In this document: positions 1-12,513 of the stretch, piece by piece | Position numbering within the stretch: the first letter of the stretch is position 1 | Layout: every line of letters begins with the position of its first letter | Assembly (NCBI GenBank): GCA_021613335.1 | Contig: JAJTWR010000159.1 | Coordinates: 3,436,001 to 3,500,000, forward strand | From: Whitmania pigra | Lineage: Eukaryota; Annelida; Clitellata; Hirudinida; Haemopidae | Direction of reading: 5' to 3' | DNA: 64,000 bases | Notes under the pieces: model-generated | The model's database searches: none | Told to the model about the DNA's origin: nothing | What the model saw: only the letters and a program-made list of their open reading frames with translations | Translations under genes and position numbers: made by a program

Positions 1-2050
1 GCTCGATTCTGATTGGCGGGGATTTTTAATTTCTGAATTCTCAGGTTCCTTGTTGGTGACGTCAGACACCAACGTGGCGAGTTTGAAAACTGTCATCACT
101 GAAGAATTCAAAAAGCAAAGTCGTATTTAAAATCAACCCTTAAAAATAAGAATGCGAGCAATGTCTTAACAGTCGGGAACAACATAGATATGTTTTGTAA
201 TGATATTTCAGCATTAATAGTTTCTAATTAAATCTCGATTTGAAATCCAAACTAAGATTCGAATATCACAACGCATGATAAAGTAATGATTGCATCTGTG
301 AAATGTTCAAAGCTTTTAACCTTCTAAAACAAATTAAATTTAATTTTTAACATGGAACGTTTGGCAAACCGAAAATATGATAAAAAAATCACATACAACG
401 CACCATTACATTCAGATATCATTATCGATTACCTCTTATTTAAGTTATTATGCGGAAGTTTTTTAATATTCATTTTGTAATGTTTTGTTTTATGGTTAAG
501 TAATAAACATACAATTATTAATAATATAATAAATTAATAAACAATGCCAATTGTGTCTTCACACTTGTCACGTTTGCATGACCTGCAAAAAAAAAGGTTT
601 TACACTAAATTTCACCTTCGATTTCTTGTGGCAAAATTTATTAATTACATTAATCACATTAATCATATGAATTGATGAAATTATTAGAACTAAAATACCA
701 ATGAAAAGGGGACCATGCTATTCCATTGATTAAACCTTTTAGTTTATTGATGATACGGGTCAATAAACTAATCATCTTTAGTTAATGATGAATGAATTAA
801 TTCAGAAACATCAACAGTAGAACCAAGGAACTTCTCAAATTCTGACATCTTCATTCAGATGATGGAGGAGATGGGTGGATTGAAGTGATGCTACGTGCAA
901 GCTCATCAATAACTACGTCAGCTGTTATTATTAATATTATTTTTATTACTATTATTACAATTATATTTATATAAATATATTATATTATATACAATAATTG
1001 TTATTATTTGTAGTGCAATGTTTAACTATTATTATCACAGAACCATACGATTTTAATTACTATTTTCTATTTATTTATTTAATGATAAAACAGGAGTTCA
1101 TAAAGTTATGAGACCACAATCGATGCGTGTGGCCCCTGATTTGTCGTGCAATGAGATGGGGCTGGTCATTGACAGAATGGTGGATGGATGGTTGGGTGGC
1201 AGGTGGGTGGGTTTGTAGTCGACCGACTTTGAGGTTAAAGAAAATGCCGCCCGTCTTTTAATTTTGTTTCCCACCAAAAGTCAAAAGTCAGGGCAAGAGT
1301 TTCTCAGGAAGGGATACGTTTTCTATGCCCCTAAAAAATATTCCAAAATGTTGCTTAAACTAGAATTATGACCAAACGTGATTATGCTCGTATTGAATAC
1401 GAAGTCAGTGACTACCTGGCAACCACCACATCTAAAAATTGTTCACAGATTTTATTTTGCCCTTAATTTTAATTGTCCAGTTTTATTAACTTAATTTTAT
1501 TTACTCAAAATTTGTCCCCATCTTTCCCAGAAACCCGTGAGAAACTCGCAGCCGGTTGTTGTTTTGATAAGCGATGAGAATTTGAAAATAAATTTCACAA
1601 CGTCAATTGTGATTGCAGAGGAGAAATATTTTCATATCGTTAGACCCACCAGTATTTCTGACAATCGACAATTAAAGCGAAAAGTAGAAAATAAGTTTTT
1701 AAAAAATGGTGTCCTAGACCTACGACTTCAAAGAATTCGGCAAAGAACTTCTTGTGAGGCCATTTCAGGGTGGAGCGACAAAAACTCCGCACTATTCGAG
1801 ATGTTCATATTTCATATTTATGCAGGGTGGTCGGAAAGTAACTCTCTAATTTAAAATAGTTATAACTTTTTTAATATATTATAATACCATTTCAATTTTT
1901 TATACTTATATTATTATATTGCTGTATGGAAATTAAATATATGTTCTTGTTTTCGTTTTTAGATTGATTAATTTGTTTTAAATGAAATGATCTGATTCAT
2001 GGTTGAGTTATAACTTGACCAATGTTGTTGTTTGATAATATTTTGGGTGT
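1..2050. other. AT-rich intergenic DNA
   Basis: No gene is recognisable. The longest open frame here (1537-1854, plus, 105 codons) has ordinary AT-rich composition and no family motif, so I do not call it a gene. The first 70 bases hold an inverted CCAAT box (GATTGG at 11-16) and a CRE. Confidence 0.6.
57..64. promoter_or_regulatory. Consensus CRE palindrome TGACGTCA
   Basis: A perfect 8-bp cAMP response element lies 40 bp from an inverted CCAAT box at the left edge. This pairing is common in animal promoters, but no transcript start can be seen, so its function is only a guess. Confidence 0.35.
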
Positions 2051-2054
2051 TAAC

Positions 2055-2150
2055 GATGATAATGATGATGGTGGTGGTTGTGGTGATGATGATGATGATG
2101 ATGGTGATAGTAGTGAGGATGCAGGTGATGTTGTTGATGATAATGATTAT
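2055..2150. repeat. Imperfect (GAT)n-rich tract
   Basis: GAT triplets are interrupted by GGT, GTT and TAG triplets. The open frame across it is low-complexity Asp/Gly and is not treated as coding. Confidence 0.8.
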
Positions 2151-3630
2151 GTCATCACTAACAATATAATAATTATAAGATTCAACTTAAATGAAACTCA
2201 ATGCTATACACTTTCGCTCCCAATTTATTTTTTGACGAATTATAGTTTAAGAAATAAATTATTAACATTGATAAATAGAGATTACTTCCCAATCAACCTG
2301 TAGTTCATATTTTATTGATGGGCAAGTTTGGGAACGATATCATTTGATTTCGTCTGCAGGACTCAGTAATAGATTGATTTGAATATTGAATCCACGTGTG
2401 AGGGATGATCAATGAATGGAATGATTGTTTCATCTAAATACTGAAGCGTTCACTTTGACCTCGGATCAATTTCCTTTCTTTTAATTGTTGATAAATGAAC
2501 GTAACGACTATTCCGTTGTTGGATGCAAATTAAGCTTTACGAACATCTTACTCATTCTGTACGTTGAAATGTAAAGCTTCTTAGACAGATTTAGCATTGT
2601 TAACAAAGCAATATTTTATTCATATGGAACAAAATAAAAACATAAGTAAAAGGCTTTGTAAGACTTGGCCACCTCTCAATAAATTTACTTAAAATATGTT
2701 TAAAAAACACAGCATAGTTACACTGATTACTTAACACCTCAATGACCATGCCCGAGTTCCTATTTAACAACCTTCTGATAAACTTCGTCTTCTTTAAAAG
2801 GTTGCGAACTACTTTAACTTTCGGAGTTTAACTTTTTTTTCGAGTGATTTGTGAGTGAACCGCTTGTAATTTACCAGAAACGTTTTATAGTCGTAATGAT
2901 TGCAGAACTGTGAATTTACAGGTGAATAAGAATACAGATGCTTAATCCACACATTCATAACAATCATAACCATCAACTATTGAAAATATGTTTTGTTTGT
3001 AAACAAGGAAGATGGCGAAACTTCTAAAGCTCTTTCTGGCGATCATTTTGGATTTCCCTCCTAACTAATGATTAGCTTATTATCGACTTTTAAACATATT
3101 TATTTTTTTTTATTTTGAAATTTGTGTTTGTTATTTTAAAATAATTTGTCTTATCTTTTAAGTTTTCACTAGGGGCCGCTTTATATTGCAACTGAAGTTT
3201 GTGATGAAATGCGTATACTATTACTGTTTTAATTTTTAAAAGCTGACTACAAAAATGTTCTTCATTAAATTCTGAGTTTGGATGGAATATCAATGATTTG
3301 TTCATTTTAAGAAAGTTTCTGTTCTAGATTTGTGGGCAAAAATTTAAAAATGACATTCAGAAATAAAACAACTGAAATAAATGAATCTAAAGATGAAAGA
3401 ACTTTTGACCATTTGAGTTAATAAAGGCCTTTAAACATTTCATGGAACCAAAAATTAAAATAAAATTAAAATCTGTTTAAGTGAAAAAACACTATGTTTA
3501 AAATTCTATTCGACACTGAATTGATTAGTTTTGGTGGTAAAACGAGTTAGTGCTGAAAATATGCTGACACGTTTTACCTCAACATTAGGAGATGTTCATT
3601 TCATTTCAATTTATTTTAAATGGTGATGAA
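2151..3630. other. Intergenic, no feature seen
   Basis: Both strands were read. Only short chance ORFs and poly-A/T runs are present. Confidence 0.5.
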
Positions 3631-3762
3631 GCTTTGCGATGGTCTAATGAAATTAGTTAGCGGAAGAATATTGAGCTTTGCGATGGTCTAATGAAATTAG
3701 TTAGCGGAAGAATATTGAGCTTTGCGATGGTCTAATGAAATTAGTTAGCGGAAGAATATTGG
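3631..3762. repeat. 44-bp tandem repeat, three exact copies
   Basis: GCTTTGCGATGG starts at 3631, 3675 and 3719. The three 44-bp copies are identical over almost their whole length, which implies recent duplication. No open frame is maintained through the array. Confidence 0.9.
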
Positions 3763-6225
3763 TGCCATTGCTGCCTACTCAGTCATTCCAAACCATCCAT
3801 TTATTCTCAACCGAGAAGCAATCAAATGGATGATAGATGATGGATTGGCAGGTCTCGACCCATTTTGTTGAGTGTTTAAAAATTAAAATATTCCAAACTG
3901 GAGCCATTAAGCGACTCCAAAGTCTTCACAAACGACCACGCAGAAACACCTTGCACTTCTTATCCACGTTACCTGGAATTGTTGGCAGCTTTCCACAGAA
4001 ACACATTAAAGAACACTCGTTTGGGACTCTTTGTCTTCCACTGCCTTTTATGCTATTAATGTGATTTATCTTTATTTTTCATTTTATCTAGCGAAAAATA
4101 AATTTATTGCCATTTTGTTTTGTTTTGATACTACAGCTGGACAAGTTTATTTTCGAATTTGATTAAATTTTAATAGAAATAGCGGAATTGCTCTGAGGGT
4201 GTTCGAGTGAAATTGGATTGCTTTTAAAATTTTCTTATTAAAACATTCGTTGAAATGTTTGCGCGAAACAACGTTTGTAGTTGTAGAATTTGAATGGAAT
4301 TTTTTTATTGCGGCAATTGTCACTGCGTTCATTTTATTGCAATTTCGTGGCAGGCGAGGCAAACATTTTTGGCGAATGGTTTTACGGCAACTTCAGCCAT
4401 TACAACTCCATTAAGCTGGAAAAGTTGAGCGAATGTTAAAAGATAAAATTGTTAATAACCATAAAATCAATAGTTACGGTAATAAACAACAATAATAGTT
4501 ACTAATTAAGGAATATTGATTGGGAATGTGGTTATAAGGCACATCTGGATTAAGATAAATTAAACCTTCGGAGAACATCAACATGTTATGTTTTTGGATC
4601 CTTCGGAAAATTCTCAATGATTTCAATATTCGTTTGTTTTTATTTGAGAATTGAGACAATAGTGTCACCGTTTTTTGGAGATAAATATTTAATTGCGATG
4701 TTTTTTTATGTGGAAACAATTATAAATAAAGTTATAACAATATTTAAAAAAAGTATTTAGCTTTAACGCTATTTTGATAATAACTTAATAATTTCTAAGC
4801 AGTTAACACAGAAACAATGCTGACGATCACCTCAACTCAACATTTTAAAATTGAAACACAACCTCTCAGGTTCCGATAGGCTGGGAAAACATGGATTTCA
4901 GATTTCAGTTCCGTTTCAACACATTGAAAAATGAATTCAATTATTTACACTTGCCAACCGAAACAAATGATATTTTGGACTTTTTGCAAAACAATCCCTT
5001 TGGAGTTATCATTGCCTCGATGTCATCGGAAGAAATGTCGTTTTGTGTCTTGCTTGCAACCCAGCTTTCCACAAACGCCTTTGGAAAAAGGTGCTATACA
5101 AATGTTTAACTAAAGAGCCTTTGACGCATACGAATAGTTACTTTAGAAAAATTTGTCTTTTGTGATCGTAATATTTTGCCTTAATCTATGTTACTTGTTG
5201 AGCACAACAAATCTTTTATAATTGTTGATAAGTTGCTTGTCAGTCGTCTGGGATATATTAGAAGATAAATCGTTACAAATTTGAACAATTTTTGTAAACA
5301 AATGGACTTTTTCCGACTCAAATTCTTAAATGAATTATGTGCTCTTGTTAACCTTTTTCTGACATTTCAATATTTCAAAACTCTTTCATCTTCTTTCACC
5401 TTCAATAATTTTAGGGTTTTTGTGACGTTACTTTGACAATCTTCACCATAAAACAAAAAATAAATGTTCCCAGGAGATTAATTGGGTCAAAGTTCAACAA
5501 CCCATATTTTTTATTTAATGATAATATTTATTTTAATAAAAATTTTAATATGAAATATTAAATTGACCAAAAAAATTAAAATTTTAATTTCGTAACTTAC
5601 TCACCTAAGTTAACATTTGAGCCCAATTTCATCAAAATCTAAGATTGTGTCCGATAATGTGTTGATTTGACATGGAATGTGCTTATATCTTACCCTATGT
5701 TATATTATGTTTTTATGTTGTATTGTTATGTTATGTTGTGTTATGAATGTTATGTTTTAGTTTTTTTTCGAGAAATTTTATTTGTCTAACTAAGAAGAAC
5801 GATAAACCAAAATCAACAGAAAAAGCAAATCAATTAATTTAACTCAATGTAGTGGCACAGCTAGGGTATTTTCGCTCGGGGACGAACTGTAACATTAGCG
5901 CCCCAATGCCATCCACCCCGTTTAATCAGCACCTTTTTCTATTACATCGAATAAGGAAATCCTTTTAATGAAACTTCGGAGACATATGTTTGTCAATTTG
6001 TTTATATTACCTTTACCTAAATATATGATAACTTTCATCCAAATACGAAAGCATTATAAGCTTCTAAATTCAACAAAAATCCACAATGATGCAATCAATA
6101 ATGCTATTTATCTCGAAAGGGTGGTCAAAATTTTGTTTGATTAATTTTTTTTTATAGTTCTAAGATTGGTCTAAAACATAAAAACATTTAGAAAAAGTAA
6201 TCTGATCCTTAATTAAAAATTGACC
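3763..6225. other. Intergenic, no gene seen
   Basis: AT-rich sequence with short ORFs only (such as 4891-5109) that match no family. A TTATG-rich stretch lies at about 5,695-5,755. Confidence 0.5.
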
Positions 6226-6229
6226 TAAA

Positions 6230-6342
6230 AACGTTTATTTTTCGGGAATAGAGGGTCGACCATAGAGGGTGTGGGTCGACCATGTCGATAATGTGGACCA
6301 ATAATAGCGATAATAATGATGATAATGATAATAATGATGATG

Positions 6343-6382
<40 letters not shown>

Positions 6383-6535
6383 TAATAACGATAATAATGG
6401 TTATAATGACCAAGGCTGGACCATAGGGGCCATGGGTCGACCCTGGTTGGACCATAAAGGGTTATGGTTCTACGTTAGTTGGTGAAGGTCGACCATGGCT
6501 AGACCACAAAGGGGTGTGGGTCGACAAATCATTCA
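6230..6535. repeat. GTCGACC-bearing minisatellite split by a (TAA/GAT)n microsatellite
   Basis: Degenerate units containing GGGTCGACCATG and TGGACCATA occur on both sides of a 100-bp TAA/GAT tract (about 6301-6405). The left side holds GTCGACC at about 6256 and 6273. The right side holds it at about 6435, 6488 and 6521. The flanking units are related to one another, so the microsatellite appears to have grown inside the minisatellite. Confidence 0.7.
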
Positions 6536-6589
6536 AATCAATATGAAGTAAATGGGGATAAGTTTCAGAAAAGTGGAAAATAATAAAGT

Positions 6590-7215
6590 TTTATTTATAT
6601 AAGTTAAGAGTAAAAATAAACCAATTATTAATAATAACTAGTTTATTATTTACAGCACAAATACGATTATTGGCATCATTTCCAGAAACATATATAGTAA
6701 TATTATTACAACAATAATTTAATCACTTTGGACGTATATTTAAAATCCTTCATATAGATAAGGAATAACAATGGAGCCAAAACAGAATTCTGAGTTACAC
6801 CGTAATCCTTGACAACATTTTCTGGAAAAGCATTATTGAAAAACAACTTTTGATTCCAGAAAATCAATTTGATACGGCGTCCCTAATACCATAATTTTCA
6901 AGTTTATGTTATGATTAAAGGTGTCAAAATCTATTTGCAAATCAAGAAACAAAACAAGTACTACATCACTAACATCGATAGCATCATAAACAGCAGATTG
7001 CAACTATAATAACGGCATATAAGTAGAATTATTATTTCTAATTCCAAATTGAGAAATATTTAACAGATGAAATTTATCCAAATAGTCATAAAGTCTACTA
7101 TGTACATTTGTTATAACAGATAACTGAGAAACAATAAAAAGGAAAAGGCATTTTCTCTCAGCAACGGGTTAATAAAGAATCAGGTTATTAAAATGACTCT
7201 GACAAAGTCAAGGGC
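6590..7215 (-). mobile_element. Decayed non-LTR retrotransposon reverse-transcriptase fragment (CR1/jockey/L2-like)
   Basis: Reading the minus strand with frameshifts gives successive reverse-transcriptase landmarks. Near 7100-7050 there is a stretch like RLYDYLDKFHLL followed by QFGIRNNNSTYM. At about 6960-6900 FLDLQIDFDTFNHNI corresponds to the FLDL-KAFDTV-H block, with LENYGIRD after it. At about 6810-6760 SVLAPLLFLIY corresponds to the GSVLGPLLF-IYINDL block. At about 6700-6610 IYVSGNDA and VIINNWF follow the catalytic region. The catalytic YADD/FADD motif itself is destroyed. Stops and shifts show it is dead. The clade cannot be fixed from this piece. Confidence 0.82.
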
Positions 7216-10200
7216 TATCGTAGGAATATTATTTATTTTTTAATTTTTGGTTTTGAGAAAATAATGTACAAAGTTTGGATTAGTGATAAACAAAGGCATT
7301 CTGGCTTTAAAATGCAGAGGTTCTCATGAATTTAAAATTAGCAACAACCATACCTCTTTGAGTTCTTCTTTCACAAAGTGTGAAAGTCAGAAAATTGAAG
7401 AAGTGAAGAGTTGTAGAAAGTAGCCAGGAAAAAATAAATTGACTGATTGAAGTGATTGACTGAAGGTCAATGTTTCGAAGAAATGAAATGATTGACTGAC
7501 CAAACAATATCCTCTGGCAATTGGCACTTAAAAATCGTCATCAATAAAAACATTCCCAATTCATATTCTTAGATAATCCCTTTATTTTCCTGCGTAAATC
7601 CTACTTTCCGCAACCACAAGAATGTCACGTTTAGACATTTTTTGCAGACTGTGAAATATTTTTTTCGTGTAAGCACATGGTCACGTAGAAAATGCTTCAA
7701 ACTTAACTTCAATATTCAACATCCAGCTTTCAATATCCAATGTCCAACATCCAATATCATTGTCCAACTTCTATCCACACATTCAAATCCTAAATCCCTT
7801 TTCATTCAGAGTCCAAATTCCATGCCTAGGTTTTTGTTCTAGCAGATTCATCATCGCGGTGGTAACGATGATGATGATGACGACGACGATGGTGGTTATG
7901 ATGATGGCTTTCTACTGCCATCGATTTTTCAATCAACACGTGCAGAGCGGAGAGGACACGGCATGCAGATAAAAGGTGCCTTCCATCTCATATTCGTCTG
8001 CCGTGCAACGCTCTGGCGCGGGAAAGTTGCGAGTTATAAATGGATCGATAAACAGGTTCTCGGAGAGAATGCAACCAGGTGCTCGTCAGCAATTTCATTC
8101 CAAAATCTGGTTGCTTGCCTGGATTTCCATGCCGTTGCATTGCGTGAGTTTATCGGAGCATTTCCATTCATTGTTTTAACTCAATTCATTAATATTTTAT
8201 TTTATTTCAAATTGATCGCTTAATTTTCATCATTTGCGGCGTAAATAAATTTGAAAGTAAATTGATCTGAAAGTTATTTATTTCACGACTTAAGAATGAA
8301 AGACCAACTCTGTTATAAATCCAAAATTGCAATTCATTTTCCCTAAAACTTCAATTTATCATGAAAATGGAGATCACGTTTGCACGACGATAACGACGAC
8401 GACTATGAGAAGGTAATGGCTGGAATGGGAAGATGTTGATGATGTTGACACAAGGGGATGTTTGACCAAGTTGCAGATGCGCGAAAATCTCGCGGAAAAA
8501 TCCAGAGCCACGTTCATCGGTGAAAGGAAGAAGTTCTGAATTTATGTTGACAACCTCAAATCAACCTGGATGGCCAACCTAAGCAGGAGACAAGATTGGG
8601 TTGGATGGGTAGCACTGGGAAGTAATGAAGTGATGGGTTTTGAGGGACTGGAGAATAGTATTTTTTTAGTGAAGATTTAAATGCCAAAATTCTTCGATAA
8701 TGTTCAGTGCTTCCAACATAAATTGAGGTGTCGAGCATTGAAAGAAGGTCGTGAGAAAATGATTTAAAATGAATTTATATCACCAATACAGTTCTAAACC
8801 ATTCTGTTGATGTTAATGAATTATGTAACGCCTTCTTTTGAGTGTCTTTACGAACATGATTACAGAAAGATGGAAGCTGCCATCATAATAGTCATTAAGT
8901 GGTATTCGTCACCAAATAAATAACGATTACATTAAGCATTTTTTCTCATAGCTTAAAATTACTTTTCTTCTTTCGTTAAAGGCTAGAATCGGACAAAATA
9001 TTTCCAAAGGAGCACTTGATAACCTCTGATGCGTCGTTCCGTTAACAACTCCAATTTTTCATTACTCAGAAGGTTGGTCTTTTGTCTTTGCTGTGGATTT
9101 TAGGAAATATTTAGAAACATTATATTAAAATTAAGCATTAATGTCATTTACATATTTTATTTATTTAAATAATGTTAGTCGTTGTAATTGAAATTATTGA
9201 AATTATTTTACTTGATCGCTGGCAGCACAAAAGTCACCAGCGTAAAATAGTGAACGACAATTAGGAAAGTGATTCTTAATTTTGTTTCTTTAAAATTGAT
9301 CTCGACACCTCCATTAATCTGAAGTGAATTGCGATATTTTGAGTTGAGTACAAGATCCTCAGTTGATCACGTTTTGGTACTTTCCACCCAGTTGATGAGA
9401 TCTTCTTGTGGGTAAAAGGAGTGAGGGAAGAATGGTTAGGAAACGTGTTGAGGATGAATCGGAAAGCGTTCTGAACATTCGTTTGACAAGCACACAATTT
9501 CTTCTTTAAACCATCACGGCCGTTTAATAAGCCAATTTAATCCGCATCGTCGTCGTCATCGTAGTCATCATCACCATTATCATTCATTGTCCACATAACG
9601 GTGCTGCTATCATTAAGAGACTGTGTTCCCAAATTAAATCAATCCTTTGAAGTGCTCCTTAATGAGACAAATGAATTCTTGCTCCTGAAATTTCATTCGT
9701 GGTTCGAGCGATAATTAAGTGCTTATTTTAAATTATTTATTTATTTTAAATGCCACGAGTTAAGATATTTACAACGAATGTCCAAACAATTATTTCAGAT
9801 GACTGAAACATCTAGGTTCACTTTACCTTTATCGTCTCATTGAATGCAAGAATTTCAAACAGAAATTCAGTAAACTGTGTGGTCTCGCAAATTTCGTATC
9901 TTAATTTTGCTAATGTCGAAAGAAGAAATATCTTTCCTCTTACTCTGCTGACGTCACCCATGCATCAAGGAAGAGCATTAAATTAGTGCTGGCAGGAAAT
10001 TTTTATTCAAAAATCTTCCTCCAATCAGAAGCATCTCCATTTCCATTGATATTCAAGTTGTGTAGAGGAGACCAAAAGATGATCCAAGCACCCTCATAAT
10101 TACCAGGGTTGAAGGTCACAGGGTGAAAGATTCAGGGAAGATGAGGCATAAATGATATTATTAGTGACACGACGACCTCTAAATGCCTGTTCGTCATGAA

Positions 10201-10340
10201 TAAATTGAAAATTGTCTGAAATTTATCTTCAAATTGGTGTTTTATCATATCATGAAATAGATACGGCGCTGGCAACAAGATTGATTCAAAAGAGGAAATT
10301 ATTTAAAAAAAAAACAAAACCAATACTAATTGAAAATAAA
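7216..10340. other. Intergenic, no gene seen
   Basis: It holds a short CCAATATC/CCAACATC repeat at about 7,710-7,770, a GAT/GAC cluster at 7,865-7,905 and a CATCGTCGTC cluster near 9,546. ORFs of 60-86 codons show no recognisable domain. Confidence 0.45.
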
Positions 10341-10345
10341 TTAAT

Positions 10346-10636
<291 letters not shown>

Positions 10637-11720
10637 GCAAAGTTATTAGGCCCACTTTAATGTCTCACGATCATACCCTGACACCTATTTACACCTGCTA
10701 ATGGTTAACTTTGGAAGATCTCAGAAATAACTTTATGAATCATAATCATTCGTTCTCAGTAAATATATTTTGCATTATCAAAATGTTATTATAACCAAGC
10801 TCTACAAATGAACATATTTCATAGTTCTTGTTAACATTTAACCAGCAGAACTAAATAATGGTTCATAGTTCTGGCAAATAATGCCAATTTAAAATATCTA
10901 CGTCCATTGAACCATCATCATTGACCAGTGGACTTAGCACATTCTTTCCTATACTTTATAAGGTTCATCAGAAGTTCTTTCAAAATCTTGTTGGTCTGAG
11001 TCAGAATCCATCAACTTTAAACGTTTAAACATTAGATTCACATTGCTTTATTGACAATATCACCAACTACTATTTATTACTATTGCAAAATAAGTGACCA
11101 AGTTCGATTCTTTAAATTGTTTGATAACGCCTCATGCTTTAAAATCGTGACTCAAGTGCTATCGAAATGTGTCGCAATATTTCCAAGCTTGTCGTGTGAC
11201 CTATACGTTCACTGAAGCCATTAAGCTGCCTCGAATTTAGATCATCATCATAATTTCTAGTCATGTGCGTTGTCACTAGCACGACACATTGCCACTGGCA
11301 TGACTACATGACACATACAAATGGGTAAGATCAAATGAACTCAATCAATATTGAAAAAAAAACAATGATATATATAATGAGGAATTAAGAAATTTTGGTT
11401 AGGTATAATATTTTATGACCGATATTTTAGAAGATATTACATGGTCACCCAACTTTTCGAATTTTGAATTTTTCAAAAAATCGGCCACACATAATGTGTT
11501 ATAACTAATGTTGTAAAAGAGATAGAGCAATATTATTTAAGGGATTTGTTTGCCTAACTTTAACCTAGTAAATAATATAAAAATTAATATTTTATTTATT
11601 TATTCAATAATATTTTGTCTATTTGTTTATACTATGATGGTCTAAATATTTGAAAAGTTTCACCCACATTCAGCAAAAATTCAAATTGGTCATACTATAT
11701 ATATAAGCCGTAGTATAGAA
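10637..11720. other. Intergenic, no feature seen
   Basis: AT-rich unique sequence with no recognisable ORF or repeat. Confidence 0.5.
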
Positions 11721-11724
11721 TCCT

Positions 11725-11826
11725 CGGAAAGGCTGCGCCTCTCACGATGGCAGCACGGGGTTCAAACCCCGCTGCAGGTGCAACGTCCTAATCATCAAGC
11801 TATGCAACGGACGTTAATAAAACATT
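11725..11826 (+). mobile_element. tRNA-derived SINE, variant copy
   Basis: It contains a T-arm-like hairpin (CGGGG, loop TTCAAAC, CCCCG at 11,757-11,772) that matches a Pol III box B. The 3' tail is GTCCTAATCATC followed by CTATGCAACGGAC and TAATAAA. The same tail ends the copies at 25.1, 30.5 and 51.5 kb. The GCGCCTCTC...GGCAGC segment before the hairpin is shared, inverted, with the copy at 22.0 kb. Confidence 0.7.
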
Positions 11827-11834
11827 ACATTTTT

Positions 11835-12513
11835 TAGAATCATCGGAAGCCAATTTGAGCATAGGCAGCGATGATAAAAGGAACAACATTGAAGAGCACA
11901 CGTGGCCCTATTTAATGACAATGTTCAGATTTGAATCAAAGGAAGCAAAATCGTACAAGTTTGCATGCCAACTGTGCAAACAAACAAAAAACTGTTCAGC
12001 ATTGGAAGATTCATCGTCACACTTGATGAAACATCGAATGCGTGCATCCAGCACATGTTTCGAAATATGAATTGTTGAAAAGAAGTGCACTTAAGGAAAG
12101 GTAGTGAAACGACTGTGAAAGCGAACCAAAGGGGAAATTTCACCAAAATAAGGTTCCCCAGTCATTCGTCTGACATTCAGATGCCGTTGGTCTAGAACTT
12201 AGTTGTGTTGAAAGTTAACAAACAAAAGTTAATAAAAACACTTTCATTAGTATAAATGTTATTACTTTATTAATTAATGACTGTAAGTACTAGCAGTCAG
12301 TACCAAAAATTCATACATAGACATTTAAATAATAAACAATTATGATGTGGCACCAGTACTTTTACCTTTTAAGTAACTTTTAATTACTATAGCGTTTTAC
12401 TTTTACTTAAGTACATCTTTGAACAAATACTCTTACTTTTACCTAAGTAAATTTTTGAGATATTACTTGTACTTTTACTTAATTACCGAAACGCGGTACT
12501 TTTTACAACACTG
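11835..12513 (+). mobile_element. hAT-family DNA transposon remnant (BED finger plus one terminus)
   Basis: A BED zinc-finger coding relic (11,855-12,067) is followed by about 250 bp of TTTTACTTAAGTA-type subterminal repeats. It ends in GGTACTTTTTACAACACTG at 12,495-12,513, which read inward on the minus strand starts CAGTGTTGTAAAAAGTACC. CAGTGTTGTAAAAAGTA-type ends with such subterminal motifs are typical of hAT elements in animals. No matching left terminus was found; a SINE abuts the left side. The catalytic domain is absent. Confidence 0.7.
11855..12067 (+). pseudogene. BED-type zinc finger from a hAT transposase
   Basis: About 70 codons are open. They carry the BED pattern: an aromatic start (TWPYLMTMF), then FACQLCKQ with the CxxC pair, then SSSHLMKHRM with the Ser-Ser-x-Leu-x-x-His helix. 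The frame stops after about 70 codons, well before any transposase catalytic region. In intact elements this domain binds the transposon ends. The fragment lies directly upstream of a hAT-like terminus, which supports its origin. It is not expected to be functional, although domesticated BED proteins exist. Confidence 0.72.

Noticed and set aside
1537..1854. 105-codon ORF as a gene
   Set aside because: Chance-level length, AT-rich codons, no domain, and no splice or regulatory context.
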